DNA of 64,000 bases, taken from positions 35,641-99,640 of the forward strand of contig NZ_JAUVVF010000006.1 of assembly GCF_030604785.1 (NCBI RefSeq). Reading direction: 5' to 3'. The DNA comes from Paracoccus sp. (in: a-proteobacteria). Lineage in GTDB: Bacteria; Pseudomonadota; Alphaproteobacteria; Rhodobacterales; Rhodobacteraceae. Below are positions 17,446 to 26,495 of the stretch, one piece after another (the stretch's first letter is position 1; every line of letters starts with the position of its first letter). Below the pieces are notes generated by a model, which was not told where the DNA came from, ran no database searches, and was given only the letters and a program-made list of their open reading frames with translations. The position numbers and the translations under genes were made by a program.

Positions 17446-19492
17446 CACCCCCCCGCCCCTGAAACCGGCCAGCCCGGTCCGCAAGACTGCCGCCCGCGCG
17501 GCACAGGCCGGGGTCAACGTCATCTGGCTGGTTCCGATCATCGCGCTGGTGGTCACGCTGGGGATCGCCTGGAACGCCTTTCGCGACCGGGGCAGCCTGA
17601 TCCAGATCGAATTCGCGGATGCCACCGGCATCACCGCCGGCGAGACGACCCTGCGCTTTCGCGAGATCATCGTGGGCCGGGTCGAGGCGGTGCAATTCAC
17701 CCCCGATCTCGGCCGGGTGGTGGTCGATGTCCGCATCAACCGCGATATCGCGCAATATATCGACGACGAGGCCAGCTTCTGGATCGTGCGCCCGCAGGTC
17801 ACCGCGCAGGGGGTGACGAGGCTGGACACTGTGCTGACCGGCGCCTTCATCGAAGGGTATTGGGACGCCGATGTCAGCGAGCCCGCGACCCGCTTCGTCG
17901 GGCTGGAACGTCCGCCCCTGATCCGCAACGACCAGCCCGGCACCTGGGTCACGCTGGCCATGGACGAGGCCGACGGTCTGAACGAGGGCGCGCCGGTCCT
18001 GTTCCGCGGCGTGGCGGTGGGCCGGATCGAGAATATCCGCCTGGATCCCGGCTCGGACCGCGTGCTGGCCGATGCCTTCGTCGAGGCGCCCCATGATGGC
18101 CGCCTGACCAGCGCGACGGTCTTCTGGGACACGTCGGGCTTTTCGCTGTCGCTTGGCGCGCAGGGCCTGTCCTTCAACGTGAATTCGCTGGCCTCGATCC
18201 TTCAAGGCGGCGTGGCCTTCGACACGCTGGCCAGCGGCGGCCGCCCGGTCGAGCCGCAGCAGGTCTTCAACGTGCAGCCCGACGAAGGCACGGCCCGCAA
18301 CCTGCTGTTCAGCGGCGAGGATGACAGCCAGCCGCTGATGCTGGGCATGATCATCGACGATTCCCTGCGCGGCCTGACCCGCGGCGCCGATGTCCAGTTC
18401 CAGGGCCTGCGCGTGGGGCAGGTGAACGATCTGGCCGTCATCACCACCGAAGGGCCGGGCGGGCGGCCGGAACTGCGTCAGCTTGTGACGTTGGCGATCC
18501 GCCCCGGCCGCCTGGGTCTGGCCGACGATGCCGACCCGGCCGATGCGCTGGCCTTCCTGACCTCGGCGGTCGAGGACGGGCTGCGCGCCCGCGTCGCCAG
18601 CGCCGGCTTCCTCGGGACCTCGCTGATCGTCGAACTGGCCGAGATCCCCGACGCGCCCCCCGCCGCCATGGATCTGGAGGCCGAGCCGAACCCGCTGATC
18701 CCCTCGGTCGAGGGCGATCTCGAGGATTTCTCGGCCAGCGCGCAGGGCTTCATCGAACGCATCGGCCGCCTGCCGATCGAGGAATTGATGAACTCGGCCC
18801 GCGACATGCTGGACAGCATTACCGCGATCGCCAGCGATCAGGACACCCGCGCCATCCCCACCGCCTTGCGCGAAGCCATCGAGGATGGCCGTCTGGCCCT
18901 GTCCGACCTGTCGGCCATCACCGCGCAGCTGCGCGAGAACAACAGCGGCGAGACGCTGGCCCAGGCGCTGGAAGATGCCTCGGCCGCGTTTCAGGCGGTG
19001 TCCGAAGCCGCCGCCGATGTCCCCGAGATGGTCGAGCGGATCGATGCCGCCGCCTCTGCGGTCGAGGAATTCGGCTTTGCCGAGGTCAGCGCCCAAGTCG
19101 AGGGGATCCTGGCCGATCTGCGTGCCATGCTGGGCAGCGAGGATGCCGAACAGCTGCCGCGCAACCTGTCGAACACGCTGGAAGCCGCGACCGGCCTTCT
19201 GAACGACCTGCGCGACGGCAATGCGGCGGGCAACCTGAACAACGCGCTGCAATCGGCCAGCAATGCGGCGGACGAGATCGCCGCCTCGGTCCAGCAGCTT
19301 CCGCAGCTGATCCAGCGCCTTCAGGTCGCCGCCGCGCGCGCCGACGGGGTGCTGTCCAGCTATGGCGACCGGTCGGCCTTCAACAACGAGGTCATCGGCA
19401 CCCTGCGCGAATTGCGCCGCGCGACCGAGGCTTTCGGCTCTCTGGCACGCATGATCGAACGTAACCCCCGCGCCTTCATTCTGGGACGCTGA
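17438..19492 (+). CDS. pqiB: MCE-domain lipid-transport protein PqiB
   Basis: 684 residues from the ATG at 17438, preceded by an AGGA. A single N-terminal transmembrane helix (about residues 27-47) precedes three MCE repeats at about 50-140, 165-255 and 300-400, each with a G-x-x-V/I-x-F/L-R-G-like core. A long helical C-terminal region (about 430-684) then matches the needle that in E. coli PqiB spans the periplasm. It probably moves phospholipids between inner and outer membrane. It partners the two PqiA halves and the PqiC lipoprotein. Confidence 0.92.
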   Translation: MSDTPPPLKPASPVRKTAARAAQAGVNVIWLVPIIALVVTLGIAWNAFRDRGSLIQIEFADATGITAGETTLRFREIIVGRVEAVQFTPDLGRVVVDVRINRDIAQYIDDEASFWIVRPQVTAQGVTRLDTVLTGAFIEGYWDADVSEPATRFVGLERPPLIRNDQPGTWVTLAMDEADGLNEGAPVLFRGVAVGRIENIRLDPGSDRVLADAFVEAPHDGRLTSATVFWDTSGFSLSLGAQGLSFNVNSLASILQGGVAFDTLASGGRPVEPQQVFNVQPDEGTARNLLFSGEDDSQPLMLGMIIDDSLRGLTRGADVQFQGLRVGQVNDLAVITTEGPGGRPELRQLVTLAIRPGRLGLADDADPADALAFLTSAVEDGLRARVASAGFLGTSLIVELAEIPDAPPAAMDLEAEPNPLIPSVEGDLEDFSASAQGFIERIGRLPIEELMNSARDMLDSITAIASDQDTRAIPTALREAIEDGRLALSDLSAITAQLRENNSGETLAQALEDASAAFQAVSEAAADVPEMVERIDAAASAVEEFGFAEVSAQVEGILADLRAMLGSEDAEQLPRNLSNTLEAATGLLNDLRDGNAAGNLNNALQSASNAADEIAASVQQLPQLIQRLQVAAARADGVLSSYGDRSAFNNEVIGTLRELRRATEAFGSLARMIERNPRAFILGR

Positions 19493-19493
19493 C

Positions 19494-20126
19494 ATGACCA
19501 AAGCCCTTGCCCTGTTCCCTGCCGCGCTTCTGGCGCTTGGCGCCTGTTCCAACCCGGAAAAGACCGCGCGCCATCTGATCGACCCGCCCACTGCGGGGAT
19601 TCAGGTGCCCAACCGGCTGGGTTCGGCGGTGCTGAAGGACGTGGCGCTGCCGCAATACGCGTCGGATCAAGAGGTCGCGTTCCAGACCGCCGATGGCGCC
19701 GTGCGGTCGAACCCGGACAATGTCTGGGCCGACAGCCCCAGCCGGGCCTTCACCACGGTGCTTGCCCGCGCCATCACCGACGTGTCTGGCGCGACCGTGA
19801 TCGGCGAGCCCTGGCCGCTGGCTGAACCCCCGCGCCGCGAGGTCGAGGTGCGCGTCGAACGCGCGCTGGCGCAGGCCAACGGCATCTATCGTCTGAGCGG
19901 TCGCTATTTCGTGGCCGACGGGGCGGGCGGTGGCGCGAACCACGCGCGCAGCTTTGACATCAGCGTGCCGATGGCGGCGCAGTCGCCCGCCGCTACGGCT
20001 GCCGCGCAAAGTCAGGCCATCGCGATCCTTGCCCAGCAGATCGCCACCCTGTCCGGGCCGGGCAGCACCATCGCGACCAGCGCGCCTTCGGCCAGTGACC
20101 CGTTCGCGCTGCCGCCGCTTTTCTAG
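19494..20126 (+). CDS. pqiC: PqiC-family outer-membrane lipoprotein
   Basis: 210 residues. An N-terminal lipoprotein signal ends in LALGAC, placing the lipidated cysteine near residue 18. The body matches the ABC-transport auxiliary/PqiC lipoprotein fold (strands with LPQYASDQEV, then a helix-rich C-terminus with QSQAIAILAQQIA). PqiC docks the PqiB needle at the outer membrane. It starts one base after pqiB and its stop overlaps the convergent cysQ-like gene by 4 bases. Confidence 0.85.
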   Translation: MTKALALFPAALLALGACSNPEKTARHLIDPPTAGIQVPNRLGSAVLKDVALPQYASDQEVAFQTADGAVRSNPDNVWADSPSRAFTTVLARAITDVSGATVIGEPWPLAEPPRREVEVRVERALAQANGIYRLSGRYFVADGAGGGANHARSFDISVPMAAQSPAATAAAQSQAIAILAQQIATLSGPGSTIATSAPSASDPFALPPLF

Positions 20127-20902
20127 GCTAGCGCCTCCAGCAAGGCGCCATGCAGGCGGGGGCCTGCGACGATCAGCCCGTCCACCATCGCGCGCGGGCT
20201 GTTGAAGCGCATGACCCCCCCGCGCCGGTCGCTGACGCGCGCGCCTGCGCGTTCCGCGATCAGCGCGCCTGCGGCAATGTCCCATTCCCAAGCCGCCCGC
20301 AGCGACAGGGCCGCGTCGAAGCGCCCCTCGGCCGCAAGGCACAGCCGCCATGCCAGCGAGGACCGGAATTCGCGCCGGAAGGGCGGCACGATGCCGCCGC
20401 GCCAGTTTTCGGCTTCGGTCACGGCGCGATAGGTCAGCACCCGCGCGCCGTCTATCCCGGCATCCGAAGGCTTCAGCGGCTGGCCGTTCAGCAGTGCGGG
20501 ACCGTCCTCGCGCGCGGTGTAGGTCAGGCCCTGCGCGGGCAGATGGACCACCGCCGCGACGATCCGTTCGCCGCGCGCCACGGCCAGCGAATGGGCGAAA
20601 CTGTCCTGCCCGTCGATGAAGGCGCGGGTGCCGTCGATCGGGTCGATGATGAAGCAATGCTCGGCATCCAGCCGCGCCGGGTCGGCCTCGGATTCCTCGG
20701 AAAGCCAGCCATAGCCGGGCCGCGCGCCCATCAGTCGCGCGGCCAGCGCGTCATTCACGGCCAGATCCGCCTCGGTCACGGGACCCGCATCGCCGCCCTT
20801 GTCCCACGCCTTGGGATCGCGTCGCCAATAGCCAAGCGCGATCCGGCCCGCCTGTTCGGCGGCTTCGGCCAACAGGGCCAGATCGGCCTCAGGCGCCGGC
20901 AA
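20123..20902 (-). CDS. cysQ: Inositol monophosphatase-superfamily phosphatase, CysQ-like
   Basis: 259 residues. Metal-binding motifs are visible: EE in GWLSEES (near residue 67), DPIDGTRAF (near 86) and the C-terminal WEWDIAAG. This is the Li+-sensitive phosphatase signature. Members hydrolyse 3'-phosphoadenosine 5'-phosphate or inositol/nucleotide phosphates. A PAP phosphatase role would suit a cell with PAPS-dependent sulfotransferases such as the one at 56.8 kb, but this is inference. Overlaps pmbA by 14 bases, probably one operon. Confidence 0.8.
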   Translation of the reverse strand: MPAPEADLALLAEAAEQAGRIALGYWRRDPKAWDKGGDAGPVTEADLAVNDALAARLMGARPGYGWLSEESEADPARLDAEHCFIIDPIDGTRAFIDGQDSFAHSLAVARGERIVAAVVHLPAQGLTYTAREDGPALLNGQPLKPSDAGIDGARVLTYRAVTEAENWRGGIVPPFRREFRSSLAWRLCLAAEGRFDAALSLRAAWEWDIAAGALIAERAGARVSDRRGGVMRFNSPRAMVDGLIVAGPRLHGALLEALA

Positions 20903-22253
20903 GCGTCATGCCCTCTACCAGCAGGCTGGGAACCTCGATCCCGCGCCACGGCAGCGCGTCATCGGCGGCGATCATGCCGCGCAGCATGTCGCGCAGATTG
21001 CCCGCGATGGTGCATTCGTTGACGGGATAGGCGATCTGCCCGTTCTCGACCCAGAACCCCGCCGCCCCGCGCGAGTAATCGCCGGTCGTCGGGTTGATCG
21101 ACGCGCCCAGCATCGAGGTCACGACCAGCCCGCGCCCCATCTGCGCGATCAGCGCCTGCTGGTCGCCCTGCCCGGGCGTCAGGATCACGTTGGAATGGCT
21201 GGGCGAAGGCGACGAGGCCAGACCGCGCGCCGCCGATCCGGTGCTGGCCATGCCCAGCTTGCGTGCGGAGGCCAGATCCAGCGTCCAGCCCTTCAGCGCA
21301 CCCTTTTCCACGATGGCGCGGCGCTGCGTCGGCAGCCCCTCGGCGTCGAAGGGCCGCGAGGATGCGTAGCGCGGGCGCAGCGGGTCCTCGATCAGGTCCA
21401 TGCCTTCGGGCAGGATCGCCTCGCCCAGATCGCGGCGCAGCCAGCTTGCGCCCCGCGCGATGGCGCTGCCATTGACCGCCGACAACAGATGGCCGATCAG
21501 CGATCCCGCGACCCGCACGTCATAGAGGATCGGAAAGGCGCCCGTGGGCGGCTTCCTGGCGCCCGCCCGCGCCAGCGTGCGTTCGGCGGCCAGAAGGCCG
21601 ATCTCCTCGGGCTGGGGAAGGTCCTCGGCGAAGACGCGGGATTCGCCCGCGTAATCGCGTTCCATGCCCAGCCCCTCGCCGGTTATGGCCACGACTGATA
21701 GCGCATGGCCGGTGCGCGAATAGCCGCCCGAAAACCCGTTCGAGGCCGCAAGCCACATCCGCCTGCGGCTGTAGCTGGCATTGGCGCTTTCGACCTGGCT
21801 GATGCCCCTGACCGCCAGTGCGGCGGCCTCGGCGCGCAGGGCCGTGTCCTGCAATCCGGCAGGCTCGGGTTCGGGTGCGTTTTCGGCCAGTTCCAGCCCT
21901 TCGGCATCGCGGCGCGGCGACAGCTGGTCGGGATCGGCCAGACCGAGCGTGTCATCGACGGGCGCCTCGCGCGCCATGGCGACGGCGCGTTCGGCCATGC
22001 GGGCGATCGCCTCGGCGCTGTGATCCGAGGACGAGACCGCCGCCTGCCGCCCGCCGATCAGCACGCGCAGGCCGATTTCCAGCCCCTCGGCGCGTTCGGC
22101 CTGTTCCAGCGCCCCGGCCCGCACGTCGATGCTGACCGAGCGGCCGTCGACGGCCAGCGCGTCGGCCTGATCCGCGCCCGCACGCTGCGCGGCATCGATC
22201 AGGGTCTCGGCAAGGCGCCTCAGGCGGTCGCGGTCGGGGGTCTGGATCGTCAT
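20889..22253 (-). CDS. pmbA: Metalloprotease-related protein PmbA/TldE
   Basis: 454 residues from the ATG at 22253; the track adds 58 non-homologous residues. The SIDVRAGALEQAERAEG strand region and the C-terminal GDYSRGAAGFWVENG motif identify the TldD/PmbA family. It lacks a HExxxH motif, as expected for the TldE subunit, which pairs with the catalytic TldD to process peptides and small protein substrates. TldD is not in the window. Located upstream of the cysQ-like gene with overlapping ends. Confidence 0.9.
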   Translation of the reverse strand: MTIQTPDRDRLRRLAETLIDAAQRAGADQADALAVDGRSVSIDVRAGALEQAERAEGLEIGLRVLIGGRQAAVSSSDHSAEAIARMAERAVAMAREAPVDDTLGLADPDQLSPRRDAEGLELAENAPEPEPAGLQDTALRAEAAALAVRGISQVESANASYSRRRMWLAASNGFSGGYSRTGHALSVVAITGEGLGMERDYAGESRVFAEDLPQPEEIGLLAAERTLARAGARKPPTGAFPILYDVRVAGSLIGHLLSAVNGSAIARGASWLRRDLGEAILPEGMDLIEDPLRPRYASSRPFDAEGLPTQRRAIVEKGALKGWTLDLASARKLGMASTGSAARGLASSPSPSHSNVILTPGQGDQQALIAQMGRGLVVTSMLGASINPTTGDYSRGAAGFWVENGQIAYPVNECTIAGNLRDMLRGMIAADDALPWRGIEVPSLLVEGMTLAGA

Positions 22254-22290
22254 GGTCGGGGCTCGGGTCGTTCTTGCGCGGGGGCGTTGA

Positions 22291-22321
22291 CGAAAAAAGG
22301 CCGGGGCTCTGCGCCCCGGCC
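22291..22321 (-). terminator. Rho-independent terminator downstream of the DUF2125 gene
   Basis: GGCCGGGGC pairs perfectly with GCCCCGGCC across a 5-base loop (22299-22321). On the minus strand the hairpin is followed by six T residues (22298-22293). It lies between the DUF2125 stop and the pmbA start, so the two leftward transcripts are separate. Confidence 0.88.
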
Positions 22322-22344
22322 GTTCGGTTATCCGGCTATGCCTG

Positions 22345-23850
22345 TCACTTGACCTGCTGGCCGTTGGCGAAGATCGATCCGTCCTGCCGGAACTCCATCT
22401 CGGTGCGCAGGCGGTTCTGGTCGCCATCGACCGGGCGGGCGAACATGGCCATCATCATCCGCGCGCCCATGACCTGGTCCTGCGGCACGACGCCCATCGC
22501 GACCAGCGTATCCAGCAGCGTGTTCACGCCGGTGAAATCGCCGGTCATGCGGCCCTCGGGCATGGTCGGGTCGTCGCCAAAGGTCAGCGCGCCCGTCACC
22601 TCGGCCGTGGCGCCGACGGCGGCGACCGCAATGCGGTTCACGTTCAGGCTGAGCGGCATCAGCGGCGGCGTCTCGGGCATGGCCTCGTCAGCCGTCATCA
22701 GGTCGGCGGTCAGCATCAGCTTGCCGTCCACATCGATGTTCAGGCTGGCCGGGTCGCGGGGCATCTGCTGCTCGGGGTCGAACATCGACCACAGCGATTC
22801 GTCCAGCGTCATCTGGTCCAGCACGTAGCGCAGCGCGAAGGGCTGCGGCTGATCGCTGGCCAGAAGCGGCATGACCAGACGCGTCGTCACCTCGGCGATG
22901 TCATAGGACATGGTTATGCCAAGGGCCGGGTTCTCGGTGGTCAGGGCCATCCCCGTGCCGCCGCCGCCGATCTCGAGCCCGTCGGCCGACATCTTCACCG
23001 CCAGTTCGCTGGTGGCCGCCGCAAAGCTGCCGCTGCCCTGTTGCGGCTCACCCATGGGATCGTTGCCGTCGCTGGCGAAATTCGCGGTGATCGCGCCGGT
23101 TCTCATGGTCACGTCAGCCGTCAGGCCGGCGCGCAGCGCGGCCGAGGGATCGGCGTCCATGCTGGTGCCGTCGCCGGGGGTAAAGCCGGTGCCGGTCGCT
23201 TCCAGCGCCTCGATCCGCAGGCTGGCCTCGACATTCTGCACTTCGGGCCCGGCCTCGTCGTTGCGCGTGGCGGCAAAGGTCAGGTCGGTGCTGTCGGCGC
23301 GGAAGGTGAAGTCCTGCTCGTTGCCGGTCTCAAGCAGGCGGATCGCCTGGGCGCCTTCAAGGCCGGTCATGGTCAGGACCAGCGGCGTCTGGTCGGCCAG
23401 ATCGGTGGTGGTGCCGGTCAGGCGCAGTTCCGGCACGGTCGAGGCATGACGCATATCCTCGACGGTGCCGCTGGACAGCGTCTGGTTGCCCGGCATCTGC
23501 AGGACAAGGTCCATGCCGCTTTCCTCGCCCGACGGATCGGTGAAGCGACCGGTCATGGTCATGTCGCCCTCGATGGTCGAGCGGACCTGACCGTCGCCCG
23601 CATCCTCGAAGACCATGCGCGGCAAGGTCGCCACGAAGCTGCCCTCGGCCTCGGGCGGGGCGCTGAGGGTGACGTTCTCCAGAACCAGACGGTCCCGGCC
23701 TTCATCGCGGTTGCCGATTTCGACCAGCGTTCCTGAATCGGTCAGGCTGCGTTCGATGTTGGCCCAGACATCCGCGGGGCTGAGATCGGCAAGGGCCGCG
23801 CCGGCCCCAAGGATCAGCGCAAGCGCCGATGTTGCAATGGGACGAAACAT
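22345..23850 (-). CDS. DUF2125 domain-containing exported protein
   Basis: 501 residues from the ATG at 23850, with AAGG about 9 bases upstream. A signal peptide (FRPIATSALALILGAGAALA) is clear and cleavage after ALA is likely. The body is a strand-rich chain with many acidic residues and repeats of the type LTLTMTG..., consistent with the DUF2125 family of alphaproteobacterial envelope proteins. The function is unknown. It is monocistronic: a terminator follows it and the enoyl-CoA hydratase homologue is divergent. Confidence 0.75.
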   Translation of the reverse strand: MFRPIATSALALILGAGAALADLSPADVWANIERSLTDSGTLVEIGNRDEGRDRLVLENVTLSAPPEAEGSFVATLPRMVFEDAGDGQVRSTIEGDMTMTGRFTDPSGEESGMDLVLQMPGNQTLSSGTVEDMRHASTVPELRLTGTTTDLADQTPLVLTMTGLEGAQAIRLLETGNEQDFTFRADSTDLTFAATRNDEAGPEVQNVEASLRIEALEATGTGFTPGDGTSMDADPSAALRAGLTADVTMRTGAITANFASDGNDPMGEPQQGSGSFAAATSELAVKMSADGLEIGGGGTGMALTTENPALGITMSYDIAEVTTRLVMPLLASDQPQPFALRYVLDQMTLDESLWSMFDPEQQMPRDPASLNIDVDGKLMLTADLMTADEAMPETPPLMPLSLNVNRIAVAAVGATAEVTGALTFGDDPTMPEGRMTGDFTGVNTLLDTLVAMGVVPQDQVMGARMMMAMFARPVDGDQNRLRTEMEFRQDGSIFANGQQVK

Positions 23851-23924
23851 GGCTGATACCTTTCGCAAGACAAATCCGAGCATGATTTCTGGCACAGGCA
23901 GGCCCAAAGGGAAAGAGGCAGGGG

Positions 23925-24545
23925 ATGATCGGCACCGAGCGTCTGTCGGGCGGCGAAATGGCGCTCATCACCCTCGACCGGCCCGGAAAGGCCAATGCCC
24001 TGGCCGAAGAGATGCTGCGTGCCCTGATCGCCGCCTTCGACAAGGCCGAGGCAGAGCGGGTGAAGGCCGTCATCCTGACCGGAACCGGCAAGGTCTTTTC
24101 GGCGGGGGCTGATCTGGATGCCGCGCGGGCCGGGCTGGCGCAGTCGGATCTGTGGACGGCCTTGTCGGGGCGGGTGGCATCGATGCCCTGCCTGACCATC
24201 GCGGCGCTGAACGGCACGATGGCGGGCGGGTCATTCGGGATGGGGCTGGCCTGCGACATCCGGCTGGCCGTCCCCGAGGCGCAGTTCTTCTATCCGGTGA
24301 TGCGGCTGGGTTATCAGCCGCCTCAGGGCGACCCCGAGCGGCTGGCCGCGCTGATCGGACCGTCGCGGGCGCGCATGATCCTGATGGGCGGTGCGCGGAT
24401 CGGCAGCGACGAGGCGTTGTCATGGGGTCTGATCGACCGCATCCACGACCGCAGTGCGCTGCTGGTTGCGGCGCAGGATCTGGCGGCGGCGGCTTTGTCG
24501 GCTTCGGCCGATCACGTGGCGGCTCTGAAGGCCCGGCTGGCGTGA
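23925..24545 (+). CDS. Enoyl-CoA hydratase/isomerase-family protein lacking canonical glutamates
   Basis: 206 residues, shorter than the usual 255-260. The crotonase oxyanion-hole segments are present (FSAGADL near residue 47 and NGTMAGGS near 90), followed by LACDIRLAV. By motif alignment, the position of the first catalytic glutamate (GGxxE) is occupied by glycine (GGSFGMG) and the second (PE) by valine (YPVM), so hydratase activity is doubtful. It may be a crotonase with another reaction or a binding protein. The truncation lies in the C-terminal helical domain. Confidence 0.82.
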   Translation: MIGTERLSGGEMALITLDRPGKANALAEEMLRALIAAFDKAEAERVKAVILTGTGKVFSAGADLDAARAGLAQSDLWTALSGRVASMPCLTIAALNGTMAGGSFGMGLACDIRLAVPEAQFFYPVMRLGYQPPQGDPERLAALIGPSRARMILMGGARIGSDEALSWGLIDRIHDRSALLVAAQDLAAAALSASADHVAALKARLA

Positions 24546-24572
24546 CAGCACCAGCAGGTTTGTCCAGCCGCG

Positions 24573-25001
24573 TCAGAAGCCGAGGCTGCTGTAATAGACT
24601 TCGGCCTCGCGGTCGGTCGTGTAGCCCACGCCCGAGGCGATGATGCAGCTGGTATCGTCCTCGCGCGGGGCAACGACGCTCCAGGTGCCCATGATGTCCG
24701 AGGCCCAGAGCTCGGTCCCCTCGGCGCCGGCCGTGACGATCACCTCCTCGGCGAAGTCATGGCGCAGGGTAAAGGCGATCTCGTCGTCGCTGGCGCAATA
24801 GGGCTGGTCCTGCGTGGCCTCGGCCGAGACGGGCAGCTCTTCGATCAGGCGCAGCAGGTCGGGGGCGGGGATGTCGGCCATGGCGGACCAGCTTTCGACC
24901 GCGCCTCCGGGGCTGGCCTTGGCGGCGGCGGGCAGGACCGACAGCAGCGCGACGCTGCCGGCCAGTCCAAGGCGGGCGATGCGGTTGGCGATGCGGTTCA
25001 T
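24573..25001 (-). CDS. Small exported protein, unknown family
   Basis: 142 residues from the ATG at 25001, preceded by AAAGG. A signal peptide (about residues 1-28, with a hydrophobic LAGSVALLSVLPAAA core) is clear. The mature part has two cysteines (YCASDD and TSCIIASG) that could form a disulfide, and a WSVVAP segment. I do not recognise the family. It lies 87 bases downstream of the sensor kinase on the same strand and might be cotranscribed with the two-component genes. Confidence 0.62.
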   Translation of the reverse strand: MNRIANRIARLGLAGSVALLSVLPAAAKASPGGAVESWSAMADIPAPDLLRLIEELPVSAEATQDQPYCASDDEIAFTLRHDFAEEVIVTAGAEGTELWASDIMGTWSVVAPREDDTSCIIASGVGYTTDREAEVYYSSLGF

Positions 25002-25088
25002 GGTCTGGCCTTTCTGTTTCCGTTCGGTCAGGGTTGACATCGCAAAAACGCAAGGGCCCGAAAGGCAGTTCCGGTGACGTAGGGTCAG

Positions 25089-26495
25089 TCACGCCCAGTT
25101 GCGGCACAGTTGCAGGCGCGCGACCAGCCCCTGTCCGTCGCGCAGGAAGTCCAGCCGCCCCCCGTGCTGGGCCGCCACGGTCGAGACGATGGCAAGGCCC
25201 AGACCGACCCCGCTTGCGCCCTCGGCATTCTCGCCGCGCTGGAACGCGCCGGTCAGCCGCGCAAGGTCCGTATCGGACAGCGCCGAGCCACGATCGATCA
25301 CGCTGATGCGGGCATCGTCGGCATCGGCTTCCAGCGTGACATCGGCGGAACGCCCGTATTTCAGCGCGTTGTCGATGAGGTTTGTCAGTGCCCGCCGGAT
25401 CGAGGTCGGCTGCGCGCGCATCAGGATGGTCGGGTTCTCGACCAGAGGCCGGGTGATCGCCCGGGCGAACAGCGTGCCCGATGGCGCGGCGCGCGGCGGC
25501 GCAAGGCGCAGCGTCACGGGCAGGCCGACATCCTGGTAATCGGCCACGACCGCCTCGACCAGCGAGGTCAGAGAAATCTGGCGGAACGGCTCGGCCCCGA
25601 TCTCGGCGCGGGTATAGGTCAGCACGCCGTCGATCATGCTGGTCATCTCGTCGATGTCATGCTCCAGCCGGGCGCGCAGGGCCTCGTCCTCGATCAGGGC
25701 GCTGCGCAGGCGCAGGCGGGTGGCGGGCGTGCCCAGGTCGTGGCTGACCCCCGACAGGACCAGCGCCCGGTTTTCCAGCGCGGCGCGGTCCTGCGCGACA
25801 TAGGCGTTCACGGCCTCGGCGGTCTGGCGCAGTTCCTCGACCCCGCCGACGGGCAGGGCCGCATTGCGCGCCCGGTGATCGCGCAAGGCTGCGGCAAAGG
25901 CGGTGAAGGCGCCCGACACCTCGGCCACCCAACCGAGCAGCGCGGCCAAGGCGCCGATCGCCACCGCCCCCGCCAAGAGGCGTCTGTCAGAGGGCGCCGC
26001 GTCACAGCCCCAGATCGTCGCGCCCTCGACCCTGACCCAAGGGCCAGAGCCGGATTGAAGGTAAAGCTGCGGCTGGCTGCAGAATTGCGCCAGCGTCCGC
26101 GTGACCGACGCCAGACCCGCCGCCTGCCCCGTTCCGCCAAGGCTTTCCACCCGCGAGACCGGATACTGAATGTCGGGCGAATGCACGCGGATCGACAGGC
26201 GCAGCCCCTGCGACAGGTCGGGCCGCCCGCCACCGGTCAGGGCCAGCACGGTTTCGTGCCAGCCGGGCGCCAGGGGCGGCGGCTCGCGCAGCGGGGTCAG
26301 GGTCGTGCCCAGAGGCGTCGGGCCGCCATTCACCAGGCTGTCATGCAGCGCCAGCCCCGTCACATAGGCCCGCGACAGGTGATCGCGCCATGCGGCATCG
26401 CTGGAGGTCCACAGCCAGGTCGCGCCCGCCCCGGCCAGCATCGCCAGCACGACCCACAGGCTGGCCAGCACCCGAAGGCTGGGCCGCCTAGTCAT
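25089..26495 (-). CDS. Sensor histidine kinase, GtrS-like by context
   Basis: 468 residues. Transmembrane helices are at about residues 9-29 and 173-195, enclosing a periplasmic sensor of about 140 residues. A short HAMP-like linker, HisKA with SHDLGTP (H box near residue 251), the N box NLIDNALKYG and the G box GVGLGLAIV complete the kinase. It overlaps the response regulator gene by 8 bases. The pair is divergent from a glucose ABC transporter and glucokinase operon, resembling GtrS-GltR beside gtsABCD and glk in Pseudomonas. A glucose or ketogluconate signal is inference. Confidence 0.82.
   Translation of the reverse strand: MTRRPSLRVLASLWVVLAMLAGAGATWLWTSSDAAWRDHLSRAYVTGLALHDSLVNGGPTPLGTTLTPLREPPPLAPGWHETVLALTGGGRPDLSQGLRLSIRVHSPDIQYPVSRVESLGGTGQAAGLASVTRTLAQFCSQPQLYLQSGSGPWVRVEGATIWGCDAAPSDRRLLAGAVAIGALAALLGWVAEVSGAFTAFAAALRDHRARNAALPVGGVEELRQTAEAVNAYVAQDRAALENRALVLSGVSHDLGTPATRLRLRSALIEDEALRARLEHDIDEMTSMIDGVLTYTRAEIGAEPFRQISLTSLVEAVVADYQDVGLPVTLRLAPPRAAPSGTLFARAITRPLVENPTILMRAQPTSIRRALTNLIDNALKYGRSADVTLEADADDARISVIDRGSALSDTDLARLTGAFQRGENAEGASGVGLGLAIVSTVAAQHGGRLDFLRDGQGLVARLQLCRNWA

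Noticed and set aside
17336-19591. 751-residue minus-strand ORF across pqiB
   Set aside because: Antisense to three MCE repeats with no recognisable domain.
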